Positions 24,542-31,009 of a stretch of DNA of 32,765 nucleotides are shown here, piece after piece. Each line of letters starts with the position of its first letter. Positions within the stretch are counted from its first letter, which is position 1. Source of the DNA: a virus; IMG/VR virus record IMGVR_UViG_3300036939_000030, positions 1 to 32,765 of that record; one strand, given 5' to 3'. The translations under genes and the position numbers were made by a program. The notes below the pieces were generated by a model that searched no databases, was not told the origin of the DNA, and worked only from the letters and a program-made list of their open reading frames with translations.

Positions 24542-25966
24542 ATGTTCGCAAAAATCAACCAGGCCATTTCTGGCATTTTCACCACGACCAGCCCGACCAC
24601 AGGCGCCACCGTTGACGCAGACGGAGCGCCCACCGTTGCAGCGTATCGAAACGGCACGCTCGACGCTGGTTTCGTTGTCACCGTTGCGCAGGTTGGAATC
24701 GCTGGCGTTTATCGGTTTTCCGGCTCAGTGCCGAACACCTACACGCAGCCCGATTGCGTCGAGTTTGTGGCAGCTGCCACCGTTGGCGGAATCAGCAGCC
24801 GCGCGAGCGTCGGCCGCCTGCAGGTGGTTTCCCGCCTAGCTAGTGAGCTGCCACTTGCAACCGAGATCCGGAGCGACCTCGACGCGAGCAGCACCAAGCT
24901 AGCGAACCTCGACGCGACAGTTTCCAGCCGCCTGGCGGCCTCGAGCTACACGGCGCCCACTGCAGCACCGACCGCCGCGCAGATCCGCGCGGAAATGGAC
25001 AGCTCGAGCACCAAGCTAGCGAACCTCGACGCGACAATTTCGAGCCGACTCCCGCACGCCGGTTACACCACGCCACCGACCGCGGCCGCGATCCGCTCGG
25101 AAATGGACAACGGAAGCACCAAGCTAGCACGGCTCGACGTCGTGCTTTCCACGCGCCTGGCGGCCTCCGATTACACGGCACCCACTGCAGCACCGACCGC
25201 CGCGCAGATCCGCGCGGAAATGGACAGCTCGAGCACCAAGCTAGCGAACCTCGACGCGACAGTTTCGAGCCGCCTCGCTGCCTCAAACTACAACGCCGCA
25301 CCGACCGCCGCAGCAGTCGCGGCCGCGGTAGATTCGACCCTCACAGCCGCGCACGGTTTGGGCAGCTGGCAGGCAGGCGAAACCGCAGGCCTTACCGGCC
25401 CGCGTGCAATCACGTTGCGGTTTCAGGATGCAAACGGCGACCCCGTGCCGAGCGTCGACTTTGTGGTTTCTGGCGTTGGCGTCGGCCGCAGCGGCGCCGA
25501 TGGCGTGGCCGAGTTTGGAATCGTCGACGGCTCTTTCGAAGTGATCGCACGGCCGACAGGGGGAACCCTTTTCGAACCGGCCGCCCTGGTCGTTTCTGGC
25601 GAAGACCTCGAGCAAATCGTTGCAGGCACCACGCGGATTATTCCGATGCCAGCGACGCCCGGAACCTGCAAAGTTTCCGGCCAGCTGGTAACGATCGACG
25701 GCAAACCGGCTGCAGGTGCAAAAGTGCAATTCGAATTGCACCCGCAAAAGGCCATCGGAGGCGAACAGCTCGTGCACGGCCGCCGTGTGATCGCGACGGC
25801 AGACGGCAACGGATTTCTCGAAATCGACTTGCTGCGCAATGACGTGCTCGAGACGCCGGGAACGTTCTACCGGGTGCGCTCAGAGGGTGCAGTTTTGGCA
25901 GGGGAGCGCGTCGAGTTTCTTTCGCCAACGTTTGACCTGGCGCAGCTCGCCAACGCACCGGCCTAG
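24542..25966 (+). CDS. Repeat-containing phage tail fibre protein (474 aa)
   Basis: The N-terminal domain (VDADGAPTVAAYRNGTLDAG, VGIAGVYRFSGSVPNTYT) resembles an Ig-like fibre base. Residues 106-255 contain four repeats of 36-40 aa built on AAQIRAEMDSSSTKLANLD, then ATVSSRLAAS and a TAPTAAPT linker, a pattern often seen in phage fibres as helical hairpins. The C-terminal half has two carboxypeptidase-regulatory-like beta domains (ITLRFQDANGDPVPSVDFVV; CKVSGQLVTIDGKPAAGAKV). A 225-bp-spaced, 81-bp exact DNA repeat lies inside. It is the last fibre gene before the lysis cassette. Confidence 0.75.
   Translation: MFAKINQAISGIFTTTSPTTGATVDADGAPTVAAYRNGTLDAGFVVTVAQVGIAGVYRFSGSVPNTYTQPDCVEFVAAATVGGISSRASVGRLQVVSRLASELPLATEIRSDLDASSTKLANLDATVSSRLAASSYTAPTAAPTAAQIRAEMDSSSTKLANLDATISSRLPHAGYTTPPTAAAIRSEMDNGSTKLARLDVVLSTRLAASDYTAPTAAPTAAQIRAEMDSSSTKLANLDATVSSRLAASNYNAAPTAAAVAAAVDSTLTAAHGLGSWQAGETAGLTGPRAITLRFQDANGDPVPSVDFVVSGVGVGRSGADGVAEFGIVDGSFEVIARPTGGTLFEPAALVVSGEDLEQIVAGTTRIIPMPATPGTCKVSGQLVTIDGKPAAGAKVQFELHPQKAIGGEQLVHGRRVIATADGNGFLEIDLLRNDVLETPGTFYRVRSEGAVLAGERVEFLSPTFDLAQLANAPA
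24857..25312 (+). repeat. In-frame tandem repeats within fibre gene
   Basis: Four coding units of about 108-120 bp. Bases 24956-25036 and 25181-25261 are identical over 81 bp, so recombination could delete or duplicate exactly 75 codons without shifting the frame. Confidence 0.9.
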
Positions 25967-25978
25967 CCGATCCGCGTT

Positions 25979-25984
25979 TTGACA
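25979..25984 (+). promoter_or_regulatory. TTGACA element before hydrolase gene
   Basis: A perfect TTGACA ending 17 nt before the ATG at 26002. Its last base opens the hairpin that encloses this start codon. Confidence 0.5.
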
Positions 25985-26018
25985 AGGGGCGGCCTGGCGT
26001 TATGCCAAGCCGCCCTTT
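25984..26018 (+). terminator. Terminator-like hairpin enclosing a start codon
   Basis: AAGGGGCGGCCTGGC pairs with GCCAAGCCGCCCTTT (one G-T pair, one mismatch) around a 5-nt loop GTTAT. The ATG at 26002 begins in the loop. CACTTTTG follows. It could end the fibre transcript, hold the hydrolase start closed, or both. Confidence 0.65.
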
Positions 26019-26667
26019 CACTTTTGAACGTCGCAAAGATGGCGACGGCGATTTCGTGCTTTGCCTAAACGGCATCCACACCAACCCCGCGGCCGACAGC
26101 TGGACCGATCGCGCGGAAGAGTGGTTTTTGCGCCGGACCTCGCACGACGTCGACGCCTACGAATACCACCAAACGGCGATTTTCGGCCGCCTCTTTTCGG
26201 AGAATCGGCACCTTCGAAACGTCGTGCAATTGCTGGCCGAATACATGGCCGCAGGCGGCCCGTTTCGGCTGCACATCCTGGCGCACTCGCGCGGCTGTGA
26301 AATCGCCAGGCGCCTGGTTGTCGAGTGCGGTTTCCGCGTGGAATCGATGCACCTTTTTTCGGCTGCCATCGATCCGGATTTCGGCCGCAACGGCCTTGGC
26401 GCCGCCCTCGAGCGTGGCCAGGTTAACCGCGTGCGGCTCTACACGTCGAAAAGCGATGGCGTGTTGCGTTGGATTGCTGGCGCCTCGCTTGGCCTATATG
26501 GCCGCCTTGGCTACACCGGCCCGCGGAACGTTTGGCCGCACATCGCGCACCGCGTCGAGCAGACGCCCCGCGACACCTACAACCACGGCAGCTGGTTTTC
26601 GCCAGGCAATTTCGAGGAGTCCATGCAGCTGGCCGAGTGGGAAATCGACAACCTGCCAATGCGTTGA
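26002..26667 (+). CDS. Alpha/beta hydrolase, possible lysis esterase (221 aa)
   Basis: A serine hydrolase by motif: FVLCLNGIHTNP is the first core strand with an oxyanion-type loop, FRLHILAHSRGCEIARRLV is the nucleophile elbow with Ser96 (H-S-R-G), Asp152 in SKSDGVLRW and His195 in YNHGSWFS complete a triad in the right order. Next to an endolysin it recalls LysB-type phage esterases that attack the outer envelope, but similarity to that family was not demonstrated; a depolymerase-type role on host surface glycans is also possible. The start codon lies in a hairpin loop and follows TTGACA by 17 nt. The TGA stop forms part of the next TTGACA. Confidence 0.8.
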   Translation: MPSRPFTFERRKDGDGDFVLCLNGIHTNPAADSWTDRAEEWFLRRTSHDVDAYEYHQTAIFGRLFSENRHLRNVVQLLAEYMAAGGPFRLHILAHSRGCEIARRLVVECGFRVESMHLFSAAIDPDFGRNGLGAALERGQVNRVRLYTSKSDGVLRWIAGASLGLYGRLGYTGPRNVWPHIAHRVEQTPRDTYNHGSWFSPGNFEESMQLAEWEIDNLPMR

Positions 26668-26669
26668 CA
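26664..26669 (+). promoter_or_regulatory. TTGACA element before endolysin gene
   Basis: A perfect TTGACA that includes the hydrolase TGA stop and ends 14 nt before the ATG at 26684. Confidence 0.5.
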
Positions 26670-26683
26670 GCCGCGGCCGCGGT

Positions 26684-27376
26684 ATGCAAACGCCCCTCGT
26701 TTTCGACCCCGAAACAGTCAAAAGAATCCAGCGCCGTTGCGGTATGCCCGCGCGCCTGGTCGACGGAGATTTCGGCAAACTCACCTTGGCGGCCGTCGAC
26801 GAAACGCTCGCGAGCGTCGAGCAGTTTCTCGCCAAGCAGATTGGCGTTTCACCAATCAAGGCCGAGGCCGCAAAGCCCCGGCCGCTGGCCACATCGATGG
26901 CCGCGGCAATCGTGCGAAATGCCGAGGAGGAAATCGGCACGAAAGAGCAGGGGGGAAACAATCGCGGAAAGCGTGTTCAGGAATACCAGGCCGCAACCTG
27001 GTTGGAAGGCACCGGCTGGGCATGGTGCGCGGCCTTTGTGTGTTTCGTGCTCCGCGATGCGATCGCAGAGTTTGGCGCGGTACCGTGGAAACGCCCTTTG
27101 ACCGCTGGCGCCTACGATTTCGAAAATTGGGCAAAGCAAAACGCTGCCGCTGGCGTGCAGCTTTTCAAGCCCGCCCGTAAAACGAAAATCAAGGCAGGCG
27201 ACATCGTGGTTTTCAATATCTCGCACATCGGCATTGCGGTTAAAGACCAGGCCAGCGACGGCTCAGTCGAAACCGTGGAAGGCAACACCGGCCCGGAAGG
27301 CGGCCGCGATGGCGACGGAGTGTGGCGGAAAAATCGCCACGTGTCAGAGTTCCGCGCGGTTATCCGCGTGCCATGA
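26684..27376 (+). CDS. CHAP-domain endolysin (230 aa)
   Basis: A cysteine amidase/peptidase that should cut peptidoglycan at lysis. The N-terminal 50 residues (DPETVKRIQRRCGMPARLVD, GDFGKLTLAAVDETL) look like a small peptidoglycan-binding-type domain. The catalytic CHAP core follows: GTGWAWCAAFVCFVL with Cys115, KAGDIVVFNISHIGIAV with His181, and VETVEGNTGPEG with Glu199 and Asn201. No signal peptide is present, so a holin would be needed; the likely membrane partners are the 141-aa protein or an unidentified gene. The start is fixed by TTGACA 14 nt upstream. The stop overlaps the next ATG (ATGA). Confidence 0.9.
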   Translation: MQTPLVFDPETVKRIQRRCGMPARLVDGDFGKLTLAAVDETLASVEQFLAKQIGVSPIKAEAAKPRPLATSMAAAIVRNAEEEIGTKEQGGNNRGKRVQEYQAATWLEGTGWAWCAAFVCFVLRDAIAEFGAVPWKRPLTAGAYDFENWAKQNAAAGVQLFKPARKTKIKAGDIVVFNISHIGIAVKDQASDGSVETVEGNTGPEGGRDGDGVWRKNRHVSEFRAVIRVP

Positions 27377-27612
27377 GTGAACCCCGCGATTTCGAAATCA
27401 CCTACAGCCCCGAGCAGCGCGTCGACCTGGCGCCGCTGCTCGTTTGGCGCAAGCTGCCGCAAGATCCGGAGCAGCTGCAGGCCGAAATCGAGGAGCTGCG
27501 CAGGCTACTGCTCGACCGCGCCCTCGAGCAGTTCCTCGAGCGAGTCCAGACGTCTGGACAGATCGACGCCAAAGCGTGTTTTCGGGTAGGGGAGCCCCTT
27601 ACGAAACCTTAA
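27373..27612 (+). CDS. Small helical protein at end of late operon (79 aa)
   Basis: The start is the ATG overlapping the endolysin stop. The protein has a short beta-like N-terminus (DFEITYSPEQRVDLAPLLVW) and a helix (EQLQAEIEELRRLLLDRALE) that then reads through the 16-bp palindrome as Val-Gln-Thr-Ser-Gly. It has no membrane segment, so it is not a holin or spanin by itself. Its stop overlaps a pair of adjacent palindromes. Function unknown. Confidence 0.6.
   Translation: MSEPRDFEITYSPEQRVDLAPLLVWRKLPQDPEQLQAEIEELRRLLLDRALEQFLERVQTSGQIDAKACFRVGEPLTKP
27544..27559 (+). repeat. 16-bp palindrome GTCCAGACGTCTGGAC, copy 6 of 6
   Basis: A perfect copy in the last third of the 79-aa gene, read in frame as VQTSG, with GCGA on the left and A on the right. 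Confidence 0.95.
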
Positions 27613-27639
27613 AGCAGGTTTAAGGGTGCCAGCTGGCAC
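27607..27639. promoter_or_regulatory. Two abutting palindromes after the late operon
   Basis: CCTTAAA-GCAGG-TTTAAGG (27607-27625) is followed without a gap by the perfect palindrome GTGCCAGCTGGCAC (27626-27639), then by a C7 tract and GAA. It lies where late genes end, in a 134-nt spacer. It may be an operator, a terminator variant or a processing site. Confidence 0.55.
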
Positions 27640-27746
27640 GGTTCCCCCCCGAATGCGACCAGGCGAACCACGGCACGCGGCCGCCTGGCCGATCGATTGC
27701 GCACCAGCTGGCGACCGCAGACGAGCACAAGGCGGCCCGTTATGCT

Positions 27747-28379
27747 ATGCAGAAACCGGCCTCAATTTGCATAATGACCCCGGAAAACGTTTTCGCGTCC
27801 CGATTTCTCCACCTTCTCGGAGGCGCCACCGACCACCCGCTCGCACAGCTGGCCAGGCACGTGGCAATTGTTCAGTGCGTGGCCAAGGCCTACGCCCTGC
27901 AGCAGATCCGGACCAGACGAACGGCCCTGGCGTTTATGGCCGTCAGCCTCACCGGAATTTTGACGCACCGCGAGCTTGCCCGGGTGACGACGCACATTTC
28001 GGAGCTTGGCCGAAAGTTTCTGGCCGGAACCGCGAGCGACGAAACCACCCTCGAGCAGATCGCGGTTTCGCTGGCGTCCGTTTTTTACGATCGCACGCAG
28101 CAGCCAATCGCTTTCGTTAGCAGGCAGGAACCGCCCGCGTTTTTCCCGCATGGCGACGTTGTAATCGAGCACGTGCTCGACGGCCGAATCGAGCACCGCC
28201 GCGGCTGCACCTTCTCGCACGTCCAAGGCGATGGCCAATTGATCGAGCCAGGCGACGTGGCCACCTGCCTGGCGCACGACGAGCACGGCGCCGCGTGCGT
28301 GGCTGCCTTTCTGGCGCCTGGCTGCTCTGTGTTCATCACCCCGGCAGACGACGAGCGGCCGCTGCACGCGGTACCATAA
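27747..28379 (+). CDS. Hypothetical accessory protein (210 aa)
   Basis: Not recognised. The ATG at 27747 or 27774 could be the start; the later one gives MTPENVFASRFLHLLGG. The first half is helical (HPLAQLARHVAIVQCVAKAY, AFMAVSLTGILTHRELARV), and the second half is beta-rich with several His and Asp (HGDVVIEHVLDGRIEHRRGC, EPGDVATCLAHDEHG), which may bind a metal or form a cupin-like sheet, though no cupin signature is complete. It lies beyond the late operon, in a likely accessory region. Confidence 0.65.
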   Translation: MQKPASICIMTPENVFASRFLHLLGGATDHPLAQLARHVAIVQCVAKAYALQQIRTRRTALAFMAVSLTGILTHRELARVTTHISELGRKFLAGTASDETTLEQIAVSLASVFYDRTQQPIAFVSRQEPPAFFPHGDVVIEHVLDGRIEHRRGCTFSHVQGDGQLIEPGDVATCLAHDEHGAACVAAFLAPGCSVFITPADDERPLHAVP

Positions 28380-28412
28380 GCGGCGCAATTTTCGGCCTGG
28401 CTTTCGTTCAAG

Positions 28413-28418
28413 CTGACA
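28413..28418 (+). promoter_or_regulatory. TTGACA-type element (CTGACA) before exported FnIII gene
   Basis: CTGACA ends 16 nt before the ATG at 28435. It lies largely in the loop of a small hairpin, CTTTCGT (28401-28407) with ACGAAAG (28418-28424). Confidence 0.45.
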
Positions 28419-28434
28419 CGAAAGAAGCGGCTGA

Positions 28435-28857
28435 ATGAAAACACTTAAACGCGCTTTCGCGCTTCTCGTTTGTCTCGCAGGTTTCCACACGGCCGCCGTG
28501 TGCGTCGCCCTGGTTGCCACCGTCATGGAATCGACCGCGGCACCCGTCGCTGTGGAATGGGACGCCCCCACGGCCGGAGATCCGCCGCAAAAATATATGA
28601 TTTTCGAGCGGCTGCCAGATGGGACAACCAAGGCCCTGGCGACCGTCGACGCCCCAACCACAACGGCAACGCTGGACTTGGGACCAGGCGAGCACCGGCT
28701 TTTCGCGGTTTCGTGGAATGTCACCGGCCAGAGCGAGCCAAGCAATACGCTGTTTATCCCTGGCCAGCTGCCAGGCGCACCGCTCAATTTCCGCATTCGG
28801 GTAACGGCTGAAATTACAGTCACCGTGCCCCCGATGGCGCCGCCGCCGCCGCAATGA
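28435..28857 (+). CDS. Exported fibronectin type III protein (140 aa)
   Basis: Residues 1 to about 35 form a signal peptide (KTLKR, then a hydrophobic core FALLVCLAGFHTAAVCVALV). A single FnIII domain follows: VAVEWDAP as strand A/B, KYMIFERLPDG, ATLDLGPGEHRLFAVSWNVT and SEPSNTLF, the usual W...Y...T.L.L.PG...F.V.A.N...S.PSN order. A short C-terminal Pro-rich tail ends it. It lies outside the virion operon, so it may be a lysogenic-conversion (moron) protein exported by the host, or a surface-binding virion accessory. The stop overlaps the next start (ATGA). Confidence 0.72.
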   Translation: MKTLKRAFALLVCLAGFHTAAVCVALVATVMESTAAPVAVEWDAPTAGDPPQKYMIFERLPDGTTKALATVDAPTTTATLDLGPGEHRLFAVSWNVTGQSEPSNTLFIPGQLPGAPLNFRIRVTAEITVTVPPMAPPPPQ

Positions 28858-29138
28858 ACCGGCCGCCGCCGCAACTCCGGCCGGAGGCAGAAGCGGCCCT
28901 GATGGCCTACGCGGCCGCCCTTGGCGAGTGGCTGGCGCGGCGCCACTTGGGCGAAACGGACCTGCCACGGCCGGTTTTAGTGGCGCCGCTACACGTCGAC
29001 CGCGTCGACAGATCCGCGGCAAAGTGTCGAGAAAACCGCACTTTGCCGACCTTGGCGGGAGGTTTGGAACCCCCCCCGAAACTTTCCGAGGCCAGAAGCC
29101 TGGCGGAAAAAGGGGGGAAAGCTGTAGCGGATTTGTAG
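28854..29138 (+). CDS. Hypothetical protein (94 aa)
   Basis: The ATG overlaps the FnIII stop (ATGA). Residues 8-30 form a helix (PEAEAALMAYAAALGEWLAR); the rest is loose, Pro/Leu-rich and of low complexity. The 3' third of the gene contains a 10-bp inverted repeat and a C8 tract, features more like the control region that follows, so the reading frame may end artificially late. Function unknown. Confidence 0.45.
   Translation: MNRPPPQLRPEAEAALMAYAAALGEWLARRHLGETDLPRPVLVAPLHVDRVDRSAAKCRENRTLPTLAGGLEPPPKLSEARSLAEKGGKAVADL
29017..29048. promoter_or_regulatory. Inverted repeat CGGCAAAGTG / CACTTTGCCG
   Basis: Perfect 10-bp arms separated by 12 nt. The right arm, GCACTTTGCC, resembles a shortened form of the GGCACTTTTTGCCT direct repeats 300 bp downstream. 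It overlaps the end of the 94-aa reading frame and may belong to the integrase-binding region. Confidence 0.5.
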
Positions 29139-29212
29139 CGAAAAAAGGCCCGGGAACACGGCAACCGACCCCCCTTTCGGCCGCGTTTTCTCTCCCCCCC
29201 GGCCATTTTCGA

Positions 29213-29232
29213 GGGTGAACACGTGTTCACCC
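29213..29232. promoter_or_regulatory. 20-bp palindrome with TGAACAC half-sites
   Basis: GGGTGAACAC and its exact complement GTGTTCACCC abut, centred on CACGTG, in the 236-nt gene-free stretch before the zinc-ribbon gene. This looks like an operator for a dimeric regulator. Confidence 0.6.
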
Positions 29233-29317
29233 CCCCGAATCAGCGATTTGCGATTTTTGGCAATTTCGCCCCAGGAAACCCGGAGCTCGGAGCATAAGAG
29301 CAGAGCCCGGTTTCTAA

Positions 29318-29331
29318 TTTTGGATCCAAAA
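29318..29331. repeat. 14-bp palindrome TTTTGGATCCAAAA, copy 2 of 2
   Basis: Identical to the copy at 21384. It lies just before the GGCACTTTTTGCCT repeats and 44 nt before the zinc-ribbon start. Confidence 0.9.
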
Positions 29332-29332
29332 C

Positions 29333-29363
29333 GGCACTTTTTGCCTGCCGGCACTTTTTGCCT
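29333..29363 (+). repeat. Direct repeats GGCACTTTTTGCCT, integrase arm-site candidates
   Basis: Two identical 14-mers (29333-29346 and 29350-29363) in a 17-nt period, extended as GCC/ACC at their 3' sides. Short tandem direct repeats next to an integrase gene are typical of arm-type binding sites. A related sequence in the other orientation, GTGCCTTTTTTGC, lies at about 29608 within the integrase gene. Confidence 0.6.
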
Positions 29364-29374
29364 ACCTTGCGCCG

Positions 29375-29608
29375 ATGGGCCCGACGAACCCGCAAAGCAT
29401 CACGTGCCCCCAATGCGGCCGCACCAGCTGGAACCCTGGCGACGTGAAACACCGCTATTGCGGCGCGTGTTGCCAGTATCACGACACAATGCGGCCTAGT
29501 GTTCAAAGTGAACACTACGCCGAAAGCCGCACCACGTTTTCTGGCCGGATGTTCGGAAAGATGGCGAACCAGGCCCGCGCCTGGCTGACTGGCCGCGGGT
29601 TATTGTAG
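29375..29608 (+). CDS. Zinc-ribbon protein (77 aa)
   Basis: Cys11-x-x-Cys14 and Cys29-x-x-Cys32 form a treble-clef or zinc-ribbon site: CPQCGRTSWNPGDVKHRYCG reads like the C-P-x-C-G-x-x-S-x-N-x-x-D-...-Y-C-x-x-C family found in many phages and bacteria. The C-terminal half is basic and helical (FGKMANQARAWLTGRG). A DNA- or RNA-binding role is possible. Its 3' end overlaps the integrase 3' end by 94 bp in convergent orientation, and it holds the inverted repeat TAGTGTTCA-AAG-TGAACACTA. Confidence 0.72.
   Translation: MGPTNPQSITCPQCGRTSWNPGDVKHRYCGACCQYHDTMRPSVQSEHYAESRTTFSGRMFGKMANQARAWLTGRGLL
29497..29517. promoter_or_regulatory. Inverted repeat TAGTGTTCA-AAG-TGAACACTA
   Basis: Perfect 9-bp arms with a 3-nt spacer, sharing the TGAACAC half-site with the 29213 palindrome but in opposite arrangement. 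It spans the integrase stop codon inside the zinc-ribbon gene. Confidence 0.55.
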
Positions 29609-30876
29609 TGCCTTTTTTGCATTTCGACGGAATCGCCTGCCTCATAGGCGACTTGCGCCACGTCCTTTGTTAACGCGATGCGGTAACTGCAGTAAGAGTG
29701 CCGCAGCGCGTTTGGCGGGTAACTCACGTCGAGCACGATCCCGAGCTCGCCAGCCAGTCGAGCCGCGGCCGCCATTTCCTTGGCCGTTTCGGCTGCCGCG
29801 AGAATGAACCTGGCCCTTTCGTGATCGATGCGAGGCACCCGGCCGTTGCGCGCCGGAAGCACCGGCCCGGAGGCATTGCGCCACGGCTCGAGCCAGGCGG
29901 CCAAGTTGTCGGAGATTGGACACGGCCGCGGCTGGCCGGTTTTCGCGGTTTCCGGCCTCACCCTGATTTCGCGTTCGTGCCAGTCGAAATCGGACCACCG
30001 CAGCGCATCCTTTCCGCGCGGCGCATCCTTCGATAAAACGATTTCCTCTGGCCGCACCCCGGAAAAGGCATTCAAGGCCAGCCACGGCAGAAACTCTTCG
30101 CTGCAGTGCTGCAGATAGAGCCGCAAGACCTCTGGCGCCAAAATGCCAATCCGCGGCCGTACTCGACGAATCGGGGAAACCTTTTTGGCCTCGTTTGGCA
30201 CGTCGGCCCGGAGGTAACCGCGCGACTGCGCAAAGGCGAACACCTGGCGAACCTCGCGCAGCAGGTTATTGCGGCGCCGCGGCCCGACCGGCTGGCCACC
30301 GCGGCCGCGGTACGTGTCGAGCAGTCTCTCGAGATCCGCGGCCGTAACGTGTTGGATGGGCCCGGGAAACCTGGCCGCGAGCAGCTCACCCGTTGCACGG
30401 AGGCCGCGGAGGTAACGCCGCTGCAGATCGTGCCCGCTTTTGCTCGCGAGCATTTCCTGCACGACGGATTCGACGGTTTGCGTTTTGGCCGTCAGTACCA
30501 GCACCCCGGCCGCGACGATATCGCCAAGCGACCGGCCCACCATATCGGCAGACTTTCGCGCCTGGCTCCATTCGGCCACCATATCGGCAAACGAGATCCC
30601 GCGTTTCACACATTCGGAAAGCGCGAGGGAATACGCGATCCGATCGCCAGGCACCAGCTCGCGAGCATCGGCACCGGCCGCGACTATCTCGAGGCCGATC
30701 CGCTCCGCGTACCGGAGCGCGGCCGCATGATCCGAAAACGCACGCACGCCACGGCCAAACGGCCGGAGATCAACTTGCGTTCGGCCATCGGCGCAAGGGT
30801 ACCACCGGAGGCGCAGAGGCCCGACTTTTACAACGTTGCGGCCAGTGGGGGGAGGCACGCCCGGAACCGTAGGCAA
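29515..30876 (-). CDS. Tyrosine-type integrase (453 aa, TTG start)
   Basis: A site-specific recombinase for prophage integration or excision. An N-terminal arm-binding region and a SAM-like core-binding domain (VVQEMLASKSGHDLQRRYLR) are followed by the catalytic domain: Arg275 in NAFSGVRPEEIVL, Arg392-His393 in PPNALRHSYCSY, and nucleophile Tyr424 in QKRHYNNPRP. Two usual residues differ: the first His of box II is Asn389, and the His/Trp nine residues before the Tyr is Asp415. Similar N and G(N/H/D) variants occur in integrases of Planctomycetota/Verrucomicrobiota by recollection. The start is a TTG (revcomp at 30874-30876); no better ATG lies near. It is the only clear leftward gene. Confidence 0.93.
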   Translation of the reverse strand: MPTVPGVPPPTGRNVVKVGPLRLRWYPCADGRTQVDLRPFGRGVRAFSDHAAALRYAERIGLEIVAAGADARELVPGDRIAYSLALSECVKRGISFADMVAEWSQARKSADMVGRSLGDIVAAGVLVLTAKTQTVESVVQEMLASKSGHDLQRRYLRGLRATGELLAARFPGPIQHVTAADLERLLDTYRGRGGQPVGPRRRNNLLREVRQVFAFAQSRGYLRADVPNEAKKVSPIRRVRPRIGILAPEVLRLYLQHCSEEFLPWLALNAFSGVRPEEIVLSKDAPRGKDALRWSDFDWHEREIRVRPETAKTGQPRPCPISDNLAAWLEPWRNASGPVLPARNGRVPRIDHERARFILAAAETAKEMAAAARLAGELGIVLDVSYPPNALRHSYCSYRIALTKDVAQVAYEAGDSVEMQKRHYNNPRPVSQARAWFAIFPNIRPENVVRLSA

Positions 30877-31009
30877 AACGCAGGCGTGAAAAAACTAAAT
30901 AATGCTTTGCACGGGTGAACAAAAGGCGCACTCTCAAAGCTCCGCCTGCAGATCGCGTGCACGCCGCACGCATCGGAACCCCAGGCGCCAAGCGAAACGT
31001 AAAAATGTA

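Noticed and set aside
24857-25312. Possible CRISPR-like repeat array
   Set aside because: The repeats are in-frame coding units of a fibre protein, with no constant short repeat and unique spacers.
27626-28120. Overlapping rightward frame (164 codons) before the 210-aa gene
   Set aside because: Arginine/proline-rich, starts inside a palindrome, and conflicts with the better-composed 210-aa frame.
30902-31009. Upstream ATG at 30902 for the RHH gene
   Set aside because: The added 36 residues are arginine-rich with no fold, and would remove the promoter space between divergent genes.
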